DNA from: BS150m-G50 sp964501185 [NCBI: uncultured Bacteroidia bacterium]
GTDB taxonomy: Bacteria > CAIWAD01 > BS150m-G50
NCBI GenBank assembly: GCA_964501185.1
Contig: CAZCRT010000003.1
Span: 2,643-66,642 of the forward strand
Length of the DNA: 64,000 nucleotides
Direction of reading: 5' to 3'
The position numbers and the translations under genes were made by a program. Below are positions 41,824 to 51,039 of the stretch, one piece after another (within the stretch, counting starts at the first letter, position 1; each line of letters opens with the position of its first letter). The notes under the pieces are model-generated. The model searched no databases. It saw nothing but the letters and a program-made list of their open reading frames with translations, and was not told the origin of the DNA.

Positions 41824-44800
41824 AGGTTGACCACCAGTACCGTGATGCAATCGCCCTGTTAGCTGGCTTCCGCAGGCAGCGTCATGTTGCGGGCCTGCAG
41901 GTCTGGCTTCTGGTTACTCTGACCTTTCTGCTTTTTCTGACAACCAGCCTGGTTTTACTGGAACGGATATCTCCCGGTACAATGGCTTCTCGTCATCTGT
42001 TCCTGCTTCTGATCAGCTACAGCTGGCTGGGAGGGGCGGCTCTACTGATTGGACGGGTGCTGTTTCTATTTACAATCCGGCGTCACAACCCTTCAGATCT
42101 GAAACTGGCTCAAGAACTGGGCATACGGGATAAGAACGTTCGCGACAGGTTGCTCAACGCTCTACAGCTGCACTCTTCCGCCGAATCTCACCAACTCTAC
42201 TCCGCTGATCTGATTGATCAGGCTTTAATCAGAATAGTCCCGGAGCTTCCACGTGATACAAAGAAACTGATTTCCCGTCGCAGGCATAAACAGGGTGGCA
42301 GACTGTTGTTGCTTGTAGTAGCGCTGCAACTGCTACTGGTGCTGCTGCAGGGGACACCAATACTGAGCGCATTCGATCGACTGGTTCATTACAGAACCGT
42401 TTTCGTTGACCCCGATCTGATAACTATTACTCTCGCCCCTGGTGATACAACCCTCATCCGCGGAGATAACCTGCTGATTGAGGCTTTCCCGGCAGGAACA
42501 GTTATACCGGAGGAGCTGGAGTTGACCCTGACCAGAGACGGGCAGCAGTTTCTCTATCCGCTTCGCAAAGGAGGCCAGGGCTTCTCGCTGCTGCTGGAAC
42601 GAATAAACGCTCCGTTTATGTATCATGTCAGTGGAGAGCGCCTGCTATCTGACAGCGGTCATGTCAAACTGCTGGATCTCCCGGTAATCACCGATTTTCA
42701 GGCCAATCTTACTTATCCCGCCTACACCGGTTTGCTGCCGCTTCAGCTGGAACACAATATTGGCAGTTTCAGTGCTGTTTTCAGCACCTCCGTGGCTTTC
42801 ACGCTGAAGACCTCACAAGAGGCTGATGTGCAACTGGTGCTGGATAATGGTGAAGCCATTGAAATGACACCTGGTGACAGCTGTTATCAGGCACAACTTG
42901 TTGTACGGGAAGACCGGAGCTACCATTTCCATCTTGTTGATCAGAACGGTCTTTCCAATAGCGATCCTATCGTGTGGCACATCACTGCGGTTGAAGACAG
43001 TCATCCATTATTGAACCTGTCTTTTCCCCGCGATGGCGATCAGGTGACAAAAGATGTTCAGTTTCTTGGCAGTGGCGTTGATGATTATGGTATCACACGT
43101 TTCCAGCTGCGTTACAGACTTGTCCCACCGTTTCTGCAGGCAGAATACGCTGACTTCAACCTGACGGATGCTACTGCTGAAGAGCTGGCACAATGGGATC
43201 GTCTGGAGTTGCCTTTTGAAAAACTGGATGTCGGGGAGGCGCTGCTGGATTACACCTGGAACCTGGGGAAGACCAACGCGCTGCCTGAAGATGAAATCCT
43301 GCTTTTTGTGATACTATGGGACAATGATACAGTTTCCGGCCCCAAGTGGACACGCTCACCACTTCTGCGCCTTAACCTGCCCGGAACTGCCGCGCTGTAC
43401 GACGCTGTACAATCCAGTGAGGAAGCGGAACTGGAGCGGACCAGGGATATTATTGAACGTTCTCGTGAGAACCTGGAGCAGCTGGAACAGATGGTAACCG
43501 AGTTGCAGGTTGATCCGGAGCAGATGAACTGGGAAATGCAGCGACAGATTGAGAGCATCGCCCGGGAACAACTCGAGATGGCAGAAAGCGCTGCTGCCAT
43601 GCAGGAGAACCTGGAACAGCTGCAGCAATCGCTTGAGGAAAACCAGCTCTTCAGTGACGAGGTGATTGAGAAAATGCAGCAGCTCAGCGAACTGTTGCAG
43701 GAGCTGATGACCGAAGAGATGAAGTCTCTGCTGGAGCAGTTGCAGGAGGGTAATGAACCAACCCCGGAGGAGTTACAGGCCGCCATGGAGCAGGCCAAAC
43801 AGGAGCTGGATGCCTTCCTGGAACAGATGGAGAGATTGCTCTCCATACTGGAACAGCTACAGATGGAGCAGAAGCTGGAGGAGTTGGCCCGCCTGGCCGA
43901 GGAGCTGCGACAACAGCAGGAAGAACTCAACGAACAGGCTGCCTCCGACTCACCTCCTGACGACCTGTCAGAGCAGCAGGAGAAACTGGCTGCTGCGACA
44001 GAGGAGTTGAATAAGGAGATACAACAGGCAAAGGAGGAGTTTGGAGAAAACCCGCACTTCCCCGCCGAGCAGATGGATGCTGCCTCCGATTTCATGGAAG
44101 AGCAGGCTCTCGCTGAGCAGATGATGGCCAACGCCGGGCAACTGGAGATCGATCCATCACAATCACAACCTGCCGGGGAGAATATTGCCGGTGATCTGGG
44201 GCAGCTGCAGCAAATGCTTCAGGACGCAAGTGATATGGCCGGTCAGAACGCAATGGCAGAGCTGAATGATGCAATTGATCGTGTAATACACCGACTGCTG
44301 ATCATCTCGGAACTGTTTGAAGTACAGAGGGATGATGTGACAGGACTGCGGCCGGAAAATGCAAGTTTTGGCCGTTGTGCCTTTCAGCAACTCTCACTGA
44401 CTCGCGCCTTACTGATATCGATAGAAGATGTTTCTGATCTGATGATGGAGAGTTTTTTCATCTCCCGTTCTGTGCTGACATACCTCCAGAAAGCTGCTGC
44501 AAAATCTGAATTGAGTATTCAGGATTTCGAGGAAAGACGTATGCACTCCCTTGCGGGAAACGAGGAACAGATCATGGGGTTTGTTAACCGGGCAATTTAC
44601 TTACTCATGCAGGACCAGGAGAGTATGAACGCCTCTTCCTCATCAACAGGTTTTGAGGAAATGATGGAGCAGCTGATGCAGTGCTCTTCCGATCAACAGA
44701 GCCTCAACTCACAATGTAATAAGCTCTTATCAGCTCAGCAGGGAACCTGCCAGAAACCGATGGGTGTTACCCTCTCCGATATGGCGAGCGAACAGGCGAG

Positions 44801-45236
44801 ATTACGGCAGCAGATGGAACAGCTGGCTCAACAGGTAAGCGAAATGCCCGGTGGCCGAAAACCCATGGGCGATCTGGGCGAGATTGCCCGGCAGATGCAG
44901 GAGGTTGAAGAGCAGCTGCAGGATAGTCAACTCACGGAACGCACTCTGAAGCTGCAGGAACGGATACTGAATCAGCTGCTTGATTCGCAGCGTTCCATAA
45001 GGGAAAGAGAACGAAGCCAGGAGCGGGAATCGAGAACCGCTACACTGATCGAGCGCAGCTCCCCGGAAGAACTGATGCTTGAGATGTCAGCGGATGCGCT
45101 GCGCCAGGAAATGATTCGCGCCCTGCGCGAGGGTTATTCCCGCGAGTATCTGGAGTTGATACGTGACTATTATCAGCACCTTATGATGCTGGAAGAGAAC
45201 ACCAGAGAAACCCGGAGCATAGAAGAAACCCCTTAA
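41820..45236 (+). CDS. DUF4175 family large membrane protein with coiled-coil domain
   Basis: This 1138-residue protein has two hydrophobic helices near the N-terminus (VWLLVTLTFLLFLTTSLVLL and the LLISYSWLGGAALLIGRVLF block) and a third at about 160-180. A beta-rich extracytoplasmic region follows (about 190-530). Then comes a long Gln/Glu/Leu coiled coil (about 535-760, with repeats such as LEQLQQSLEENQ, LLEQLQEG, LARLAEELRQQQEEL), and the end is more helical and charged. This is the DUF4175 layout. Start TTG 41820 overlaps the DUF4159 stop (TTGA), so they form one translational unit. It is probably a structural component of the cell envelope; no catalytic motif is visible. It is the largest gene in the window. 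Confidence 0.85.
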   Translation: MKVDHQYRDAIALLAGFRRQRHVAGLQVWLLVTLTFLLFLTTSLVLLERISPGTMASRHLFLLLISYSWLGGAALLIGRVLFLFTIRRHNPSDLKLAQELGIRDKNVRDRLLNALQLHSSAESHQLYSADLIDQALIRIVPELPRDTKKLISRRRHKQGGRLLLLVVALQLLLVLLQGTPILSAFDRLVHYRTVFVDPDLITITLAPGDTTLIRGDNLLIEAFPAGTVIPEELELTLTRDGQQFLYPLRKGGQGFSLLLERINAPFMYHVSGERLLSDSGHVKLLDLPVITDFQANLTYPAYTGLLPLQLEHNIGSFSAVFSTSVAFTLKTSQEADVQLVLDNGEAIEMTPGDSCYQAQLVVREDRSYHFHLVDQNGLSNSDPIVWHITAVEDSHPLLNLSFPRDGDQVTKDVQFLGSGVDDYGITRFQLRYRLVPPFLQAEYADFNLTDATAEELAQWDRLELPFEKLDVGEALLDYTWNLGKTNALPEDEILLFVILWDNDTVSGPKWTRSPLLRLNLPGTAALYDAVQSSEEAELERTRDIIERSRENLEQLEQMVTELQVDPEQMNWEMQRQIESIAREQLEMAESAAAMQENLEQLQQSLEENQLFSDEVIEKMQQLSELLQELMTEEMKSLLEQLQEGNEPTPEELQAAMEQAKQELDAFLEQMERLLSILEQLQMEQKLEELARLAEELRQQQEELNEQAASDSPPDDLSEQQEKLAAATEELNKEIQQAKEEFGENPHFPAEQMDAASDFMEEQALAEQMMANAGQLEIDPSQSQPAGENIAGDLGQLQQMLQDASDMAGQNAMAELNDAIDRVIHRLLIISELFEVQRDDVTGLRPENASFGRCAFQQLSLTRALLISIEDVSDLMMESFFISRSVLTYLQKAAAKSELSIQDFEERRMHSLAGNEEQIMGFVNRAIYLLMQDQESMNASSSSTGFEEMMEQLMQCSSDQQSLNSQCNKLLSAQQGTCQKPMGVTLSDMASEQARLRQQMEQLAQQVSEMPGGRKPMGDLGEIARQMQEVEEQLQDSQLTERTLKLQERILNQLLDSQRSIRERERSQERESRTATLIERSSPEELMLEMSADALRQEMIRALREGYSREYLELIRDYYQHLMMLEENTRETRSIEETP

Positions 45237-45285
45237 TCTGAGATCACATCATCCAGATACCGCAACATATGAGAAACCATCACCC

Positions 45286-47034
45286 TTACTTAACCAGTAA
45301 CATTTTGCGACAGTCAGAAATCTGGCCTGCATGTATTACAACCAGGTAAAGCCCACCGGGAAGATCACCGCCGTCAAACTGTACTGACCGCCCGCCTGCA
45401 GCCTGCCATCCGTCAACGAGTGTGACAATCCTTTCCCCGACGAGGTTATAAACCTCCAGCCGGACAGTTGCGGGTATCGTCAGTGAATAACTGATGGTGG
45501 TCACCGGATTAAAAGGATTAGGGTAGTTCTGATTGAGTGTGAATTCCTGTGGCTGGCTGGGGGTATTTCCGGCTGATTCCGGCGCCAGGGAACCGTCCCA
45601 GTACACGCGTTGGGCGTAGATATCACGGTTGGTCTGGTCCCAGTTACGTTCATCAACCCAGGTTATAATAGCACCTCCATCCCCATCCGTTACCAGTTCG
45701 GGAACATCGGAATCGGAGAGCTGGTTGCTGATGGCAATAGCAGCACCCTGCTCCTCCCACATCAGTACAACAATTTCTCCAGTGCGGCAGACACGCTGCG
45801 CATAGATATCTTTCTGGCCGGAGCGTTCATCATACCAGGTGATCACTGCACCACATACACCATCGCTGCAGATAGCGGGGTGTTTCTGTTCATGTTCCTC
45901 TGTGCAGACGGCCAGTTCGTCAGCTCCCCAGAGAGGGATGCCATCAGGATTCAGATGCTGAGCATAAATATCCCAGTCAGTAGTTTCGTAGTTACGGGCA
46001 TCATACCAGGTGACCATAACACCACCACTTTCGTCAGCAGCAACCTCGTAGTAAGTTTGTGAGTTAATCGCATCGGTGACGGCAATACCGTCTACTGCCC
46101 AGAGCGGAACACCTGTTGCGTCCAGACGCTGCGCGTAAATATCAAACCAGGTCTCGTCGATATTGCGTGGATCCTGCCAGACAATAATTGCACCTCCCGC
46201 CCCATCGGTAACGATCAGTGGTTGATTCTGCGCTTCGTCAGCACTACACACTGCAACTCCATCCGCTGTCCAGAGCGGGACACCATCAGCTGAAAGTCGT
46301 TGTGCGTAAATATCTGTATCAGTGCCATATCTTTCGTCGGACCATGTGACAATTACGCCACCTGCGCCGTCACTGACAGCCTGGGCAAATCTCTGTGTAT
46401 GTGATTCGGTACAGACACTCACGCCGTTGGAAGTCCATTGTGGCACACCGGAAGCATTCACATGCTGAGCGAAGAGATCGCGCTGGTAGCCATCCAGACG
46501 CCAGTCCTCCCATATGAAAAAGGCGCCACCGGCCCCGTCTGCGGAGATACAAACCATCTCCTGCTCGGCTGCTGCCGTACAGATAACCAGTCCGTCATCC
46601 CCCCAGAGTGCGTTACCGTCATCACTTTGTGAGCGCTGGGCATAAACGTCCCAATGAGTATCTTCGAAGTTGCGACGATCCCCCCAGGCTGTGATAACTC
46701 CGCCCGCGCCATCCGCGATTGCAACCGGATAGATCTGATCATGCCCCCCGGGTGCCAGCTCCACACCTCCTTCGAGCCACTGCAGGGATCCCTCAGCGGT
46801 AACCAGCTGGCCATAGGTACTATTGTAGCTGACGGCGCGTGCATCAGACCAGATGATGATCGCCCCCCCGTTGCCGGTGCTGACGATTCTCTGATCCAGT
46901 TGTCCCTGTTCTTCGGTACAGACGGGCAGGTTCACTGTTGGATCGTCAGGCCATTGCGCCAGAGCAATGTTTATGCTCCCTGAAAGCGCTGTCAGTATTA
47001 TCAGGCCTGTAGAAATAGTCCCTTTCTGTCGCAT
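45286..47034 (-). CDS. Secreted repeat protein with type IX secretion sorting domain
   Basis: This 582-residue exported protein starts at ATG 47034 (GGGGGA upstream) with a signal peptide ending ALAQ. It then holds about eight repeats of roughly 55 residues built around DGAGG(A/V)I(I/V)xWxDxR and D(I/V)YAQR(L/V), with (G/A)xPLWxxDGxxVC between them, which suggests a beta-propeller. The last 80 residues are a Por sorting domain: NQNYPNPFNPVTTISYSL, LEVYNLVGERIVTLVD, GGLYLVVIHAG and the final KMLLVK. It should cross the outer membrane by the type IX system and be attached or released. The target is unknown. Convergent to DUF4175. Confidence 0.88.
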   Translation of the reverse strand: MRQKGTISTGLIILTALSGSINIALAQWPDDPTVNLPVCTEEQGQLDQRIVSTGNGGAIIIWSDARAVSYNSTYGQLVTAEGSLQWLEGGVELAPGGHDQIYPVAIADGAGGVITAWGDRRNFEDTHWDVYAQRSQSDDGNALWGDDGLVICTAAAEQEMVCISADGAGGAFFIWEDWRLDGYQRDLFAQHVNASGVPQWTSNGVSVCTESHTQRFAQAVSDGAGGVIVTWSDERYGTDTDIYAQRLSADGVPLWTADGVAVCSADEAQNQPLIVTDGAGGAIIVWQDPRNIDETWFDIYAQRLDATGVPLWAVDGIAVTDAINSQTYYEVAADESGGVMVTWYDARNYETTDWDIYAQHLNPDGIPLWGADELAVCTEEHEQKHPAICSDGVCGAVITWYDERSGQKDIYAQRVCRTGEIVVLMWEEQGAAIAISNQLSDSDVPELVTDGDGGAIITWVDERNWDQTNRDIYAQRVYWDGSLAPESAGNTPSQPQEFTLNQNYPNPFNPVTTISYSLTIPATVRLEVYNLVGERIVTLVDGWQAAGGRSVQFDGGDLPGGLYLVVIHAGQISDCRKMLLVK

Positions 47035-47325
47035 GATTCCCCCGTAGTTGAAAGTTTGACATACCATAAGATATTCTGGTAAAATCATCAATACTCAGAG
47101 ATGATACAGATCACATAACAGGTGATCTCTTTTTACCGGAAGGGGGAGAGTTAATGATCGTTTTACTCTCAAAATGCTGCATAATTACGCCGTAAGCACC
47201 CGCTGACAGACCTCTCGTGAATTCCCCCTTGCATTTCAAAAAGCCTGCAATGATATTTCATGCACTCATATTCAGGGGTGGCCCATACAGCGGTCACCAG
47301 ACAGTCAACAAACTCGGAGTACGCA

Positions 47326-48438
47326 ATGCAGGTTCCATTTATAGACTTAAAAGCACCCTATAACGCTCAGAAAAATGAGATCGATGCAGCCTTACAGGAC
47401 ATCCTCACTAATACCGCATTTATCGGTGGCCCCAGAATTGAGGCTTTTGAGAAGAATTTTGCCGATTTCATCGGCACCAGCAGTTGTGTAGCTGTGTCAA
47501 ACGGCACGGAAGCGCTCTTTGCCACCCTCAAAGTCCTCGGGATTGGCGCCGGTGATGAAGTTATAATTCCGGCCAACACTTTCATTGCAACAGCTGAAGC
47601 GGTCAGTCATTGCGGCGCCATCCCGGTTTTCGTGGATGCGTCAGAAGCGGATTATCAGATCGATGTATCACAAATCGAAAGCAGAATAACCAATAAAACC
47701 CGCGCGCTGCTGCCGGTGCATCTCTTCGGTCATCCTGCAAATATGCCGGCTATTCTGGAAACTGCCAGGGACAAGAATCTCTTTGTTGTTGAGGACGCAG
47801 CTCAGGCACATGGTGCTCTTATTGGAGATCGCACTGTTGGCACCTTCGGTCTGGCAGCCTGCTACAGCTTCTATCCAGCCAAGAACCTCGGAGCCTTTGG
47901 TGACGCTGGTGCCGTGGTTACCAATCACCGCGATCTTGAAGAGCAACTGCGTGTATTCATCAACCATGGTCGTCACCCTGAAATGGGACACGCTATGATC
48001 GGGACCAACGCACGCATGGTTGCAATGCAGGCCATGGTACTGGATCTGAAACTGAAACGCCTGCAGGAAGCAAATGATAAGCGCCGGGCAAACGCTGCTG
48101 TATACAACGAGCTGTTCGCTGCTTCCTCTGTTGCCGATCGCATTGTGACACCACCTGAACGGGATGAAGTCACTGCGGTATACCATCTATATGTGATACA
48201 AACCGAGAAGCGTGATGAACTGAGGGCGTTCCTCGGTGAAAACGGCATCGGTGCCGGTATCCATTATGACCAGGCTGTTCCTTTCACTCGCGCTTACGAG
48301 CATCTTGGTTATACAGCTGAAGACTGCCCGGTAGCACACCGTCTGCAGGATCGTATTCTCAGCCTGCCGATGTTCCCTGAACTGAAACAGGAGCAGATGG
48401 AATATGTTGTTGCAACTATTGAGAAGTTCTTCGCGTAA
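47326..48438 (+). CDS. DegT/DnrJ/EryC1/StrS sugar aminotransferase
   Basis: This 370-residue PLP enzyme of nucleotide-sugar biosynthesis opens with VPFIDLKAPY, followed by FIGGPRIEAFEKNFADFIG, SNGTEALFATLKVLGIGAGDEVIIPANTFIAT, VEDAAQAHGA and the PLP-lysine loop FYPAKNLGAFGDAGAVVT, with the lysine in PAKNLG. It transfers an amino group from glutamate to a keto-sugar nucleotide in surface-polysaccharide pathways; the sugar isomer cannot be predicted. ATG 47326 follows GGAG and gives the standard start; the frame continues upstream with no family support. It opens the polysaccharide region and may be cotranscribed with the lipoprotein 48 bp downstream. Confidence 0.92.
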   Translation: MQVPFIDLKAPYNAQKNEIDAALQDILTNTAFIGGPRIEAFEKNFADFIGTSSCVAVSNGTEALFATLKVLGIGAGDEVIIPANTFIATAEAVSHCGAIPVFVDASEADYQIDVSQIESRITNKTRALLPVHLFGHPANMPAILETARDKNLFVVEDAAQAHGALIGDRTVGTFGLAACYSFYPAKNLGAFGDAGAVVTNHRDLEEQLRVFINHGRHPEMGHAMIGTNARMVAMQAMVLDLKLKRLQEANDKRRANAAVYNELFAASSVADRIVTPPERDEVTAVYHLYVIQTEKRDELRAFLGENGIGAGIHYDQAVPFTRAYEHLGYTAEDCPVAHRLQDRILSLPMFPELKQEQMEYVVATIEKFFA

Positions 48439-48486
48439 CAGCTGTGAGGTGTGGTGGTACTGTGAAGTAACCTCCAGGTAATTCTT

Positions 48487-49830
48487 ATGGATTATCTCTA
48501 TCGCATTATGCTTGTGCAGCTGCTTTTTCTGGCTGCATGCGTTCCTGCCGAGGAAGACAGGCAGCAGATCATTGAAGGCACTCTGGCCTTCAATCAGGGG
48601 GACAGCGCCAACGGGATAACTGTAGCGCTTTTCCCCGATCCCTCTTTTACCGCCCTGGGAATCGATTCAGTCCAGATTCCCTTCACACTTTCAACTGCCA
48701 CACAGATAACTCTCGCCAGTGTCATGGATGTTCCTCTGGTAGAAACCACCACCACTGCGGACGGCGGTTTTCAGCTGGAGCTTCCCGGGGATATGGAGGG
48801 GTCACTCTGTATCTATGACGCGGATTACATTTATACAATTCTCGACGCGGCTGATCTGCCCGACCTCGATCCATTGCTGCTGAATGCCGGACAAACACTG
48901 TCCGGGACCTACGACACTGCTGTAGTAGTACAGGTTGATATCCCGACATGTCTTTCCGGTGATGTGGTGTTCAGTGCAGCCTCATCGTTGACACTGGAAC
49001 CAGGGGCTCGCCTCACTTTCTCCGGGAATTCAGATCTCCGAGTAGAGTGTGAGTTGATCGCAGACGGCTCGGAAACAGCTCCCATATGCCTGCAGGCTCA
49101 TCCTCTGGCAACAGACCCCGCCCTGACCTTTACCCTTTTTTCCGAATCATCCGTCAACATGAGTAATCTTGTCGCTGCCGGACCGGTTCACCTTTCCTCA
49201 CAGCTGCACCCGTTGCACCTGAATTCAGCACTCTTCTTTGATACGGATGGTATTGCTGTCAACCAGTCACTACTGACTGATACGCTTTTCATTGAAAACT
49301 GTATCTTCCTCGACTGTGGTACCGGAATTAAACTGTCAGATTCGGGTCTCGCCATGATACAGAACAGCGCCTTTCTGCATTGTGAAAGAGCTGTTCACTG
49401 GAATTCCAGCCAGGGAGCGGTCAGGGAAAGTCATTTTTTCCGGGACTCGCTGGGGATACTGTTTGAGGGCTCTGCTACCGGCACTATTGAACAGAATCAC
49501 TTCCAGTTCTGCCGGGAGGATATATCCCTTTACTGTACTCTCTTCCCTGAAATCAGCTACAATGAAAGCCGCAACTCCCGTGATACGTTTCTGTTCATCC
49601 GTGGTGGGGCCCGGCCCACAGTTCGTTTCAACAACATCTTAGCCCCGGAAGATTATCTGGTATACATTTACACCGCTTCTTCAGTAGAAGGCAGGGTTCA
49701 GGCACAGGAAAACTTCTGGGAATACTCTGATTCGCTGCTCATCGAGGAGCACATTCGTGATTCTCTCGATCAGCAGGATTTACTGCGTGTTGATGTTTCT
49801 GGATTTCTCTACTCGCCGGTGGGGATGTAG
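48487..49830 (+). CDS. Lipoprotein with parallel beta-helix (PbH1) repeats
   Basis: This 447-residue protein has a lipobox FLAAC near residue 18. An N-terminal beta domain (about 25-140, GTLAFNQGDSANGITVALFPDPS and GGFQLELPGDMEGSLCIYD) is a carboxypeptidase-like or Ig-type sandwich. From about residue 155 to 420 there is a right-handed parallel beta-helix: LTLEPGARLTFSGNSDLRVECELIADG, FIENCIFLDCGTGIKLSDS, MIQNSAFLHCERAVHWN, GTIEQNHFQFCREDISL and FRNNILAPEDYLVYIYTA-like rungs. Such helices bind or cleave polysaccharides. Within a polysaccharide locus it could be a surface lyase or binding protein, but no catalytic residues can be assigned. Confidence 0.75.
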   Translation: MDYLYRIMLVQLLFLAACVPAEEDRQQIIEGTLAFNQGDSANGITVALFPDPSFTALGIDSVQIPFTLSTATQITLASVMDVPLVETTTTADGGFQLELPGDMEGSLCIYDADYIYTILDAADLPDLDPLLLNAGQTLSGTYDTAVVVQVDIPTCLSGDVVFSAASSLTLEPGARLTFSGNSDLRVECELIADGSETAPICLQAHPLATDPALTFTLFSESSVNMSNLVAAGPVHLSSQLHPLHLNSALFFDTDGIAVNQSLLTDTLFIENCIFLDCGTGIKLSDSGLAMIQNSAFLHCERAVHWNSSQGAVRESHFFRDSLGILFEGSATGTIEQNHFQFCREDISLYCTLFPEISYNESRNSRDTFLFIRGGARPTVRFNNILAPEDYLVYIYTASSVEGRVQAQENFWEYSDSLLIEEHIRDSLDQQDLLRVDVSGFLYSPVGM

Positions 49831-49866
49831 TTTACAGCAGAGTAACCGGTTGACCGCACTTACACA

Positions 49867-51039
49867 TCATTTTAGAAAAGTAGCCAGCTCTGTGAGAGGT
49901 GTGGCACAGCATTTCTCGTATGAGTAGCTTTCCCTGTATACCCTGCGTGCTCTTGCCTTCATTTCCTGAAAGGCTTTCGGGTCCATACTGAGAAGCCTTA
50001 ACAATGCCTCCGCCAGTGCGTTGACACTGTCATCCGCAGCACAGGCGCCTATTTCGTTCTGACCGATAACTTCCTGCAGCGAAGCATTTGCTGATCCCAG
50101 CAGAGCTAATCCATAAGCCATGAATTCATAGAGTTTTGTCGGAGCACAGTACTTCTGGTTCAGTGTCGGTTCCACACTGAATGCGTAATCGATCACTCCG
50201 ATGTCCGCTTCCGCAATTGCCGGCATGAGTTCCTGACGTGATACAGCGGTACGAATACAGAAAGAGCCTGCTTTCAGGTTAGCAGCGGCATACTGAGCCA
50301 GACGAACAACATCCGCCTCCCGTGCATTGCAGAACGCCAGCAGGAACAGCTCTTCACCTGACTGTGCTACAGCGTCTATAATTCTTTCCAGAGGTTTTTC
50401 CTTACCAATTCCACCGGCGTGGAGCAGAACAGGAACACCTCCTGGAAGAGTTGTTTCCGCCAGTTTTGCAAGTGTACCTTTCGGAGCAGCCTTCACAACG
50501 CTGGTTTCTGGTATCGTATTCAGAAGCACCAGTGGCTCGTGTGACAAACCCGCTTTTTCTTGACGAACAGCTGCACGCCCCGGCTCAACATCTATCACCA
50601 GGTCTGGAATCCTGGCGTAACGATTGTAAATGTGAGCATAATTATTGTCAGGATAATCCTCGAGCAGCTGAAGCTCCTGGCAAAACTGGATGAGGTTCAG
50701 CCCCGGTTTCAGCTTCTTCACCCGGGCTGCAACACTCAGGAAAGTTGACTCCGTAACCAGCAGATTAGATGACAGGAGTGCGCGAAATCCTACCTGAAGC
50801 TTGAAGTTCAGCCCTGTAATCTTGCGCCAGAGAGTATTACCGGATTTGCTGTAGGGAAAAACCCTGATCCTCCAGGGAAGGCTGCGGTAGCGGGCGGCTT
50901 CCTGTATCTCACATCGCACCATCAGTTCCACACTTACGCCCCGTTCGACCAGACCCTCTATCAGGTAACGGGTTCCTGCATACGCGCGCAGAAATGAAGT
51001 TCCCGGCACGATCAGACAGTGCTTGCTGTTTTCTTTCAT
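49867..51039 (-). CDS. Glycosyltransferase, GT-B fold (family 1/4-like)
   Basis: This 390-residue protein has an N-terminal acceptor domain (CLIVPGTSFLRAYAGTRYLIEGLVERGVSVELMV) and a C-terminal nucleotide-sugar domain with PVLLHAGGIGKEKPLERIIDAV, ADIGVIDYAFSVEPTLNQKYCAPTKLYEFMAYGLALLGSAN (the donor-binding block with the K-L-Y-E-F-M-A motif) and a final EALLRLL helix. It probably adds one sugar to the repeat unit of the polysaccharide. The donor is unknown. Its start overlaps the stop of the flippase gene by 4 bp (ATGA), so it is translated together with it. Reading on the minus strand, it is the last gene of the leftward half of the locus. Confidence 0.85.
   Translation of the reverse strand: MKENSKHCLIVPGTSFLRAYAGTRYLIEGLVERGVSVELMVRCEIQEAARYRSLPWRIRVFPYSKSGNTLWRKITGLNFKLQVGFRALLSSNLLVTESTFLSVAARVKKLKPGLNLIQFCQELQLLEDYPDNNYAHIYNRYARIPDLVIDVEPGRAAVRQEKAGLSHEPLVLLNTIPETSVVKAAPKGTLAKLAETTLPGGVPVLLHAGGIGKEKPLERIIDAVAQSGEELFLLAFCNAREADVVRLAQYAAANLKAGSFCIRTAVSRQELMPAIAEADIGVIDYAFSVEPTLNQKYCAPTKLYEFMAYGLALLGSANASLQEVIGQNEIGACAADDSVNALAEALLRLLSMDPKAFQEMKARARRVYRESYSYEKCCATPLTELATFLK

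Noticed and set aside
43250-44131. 293-codon Ser/Cys-rich frame on the minus strand opposite DUF4175
   Set aside because: It is the antisense of the Gln/Glu coiled coil; such repeats give long Ser/Cys/Leu frames by composition alone.
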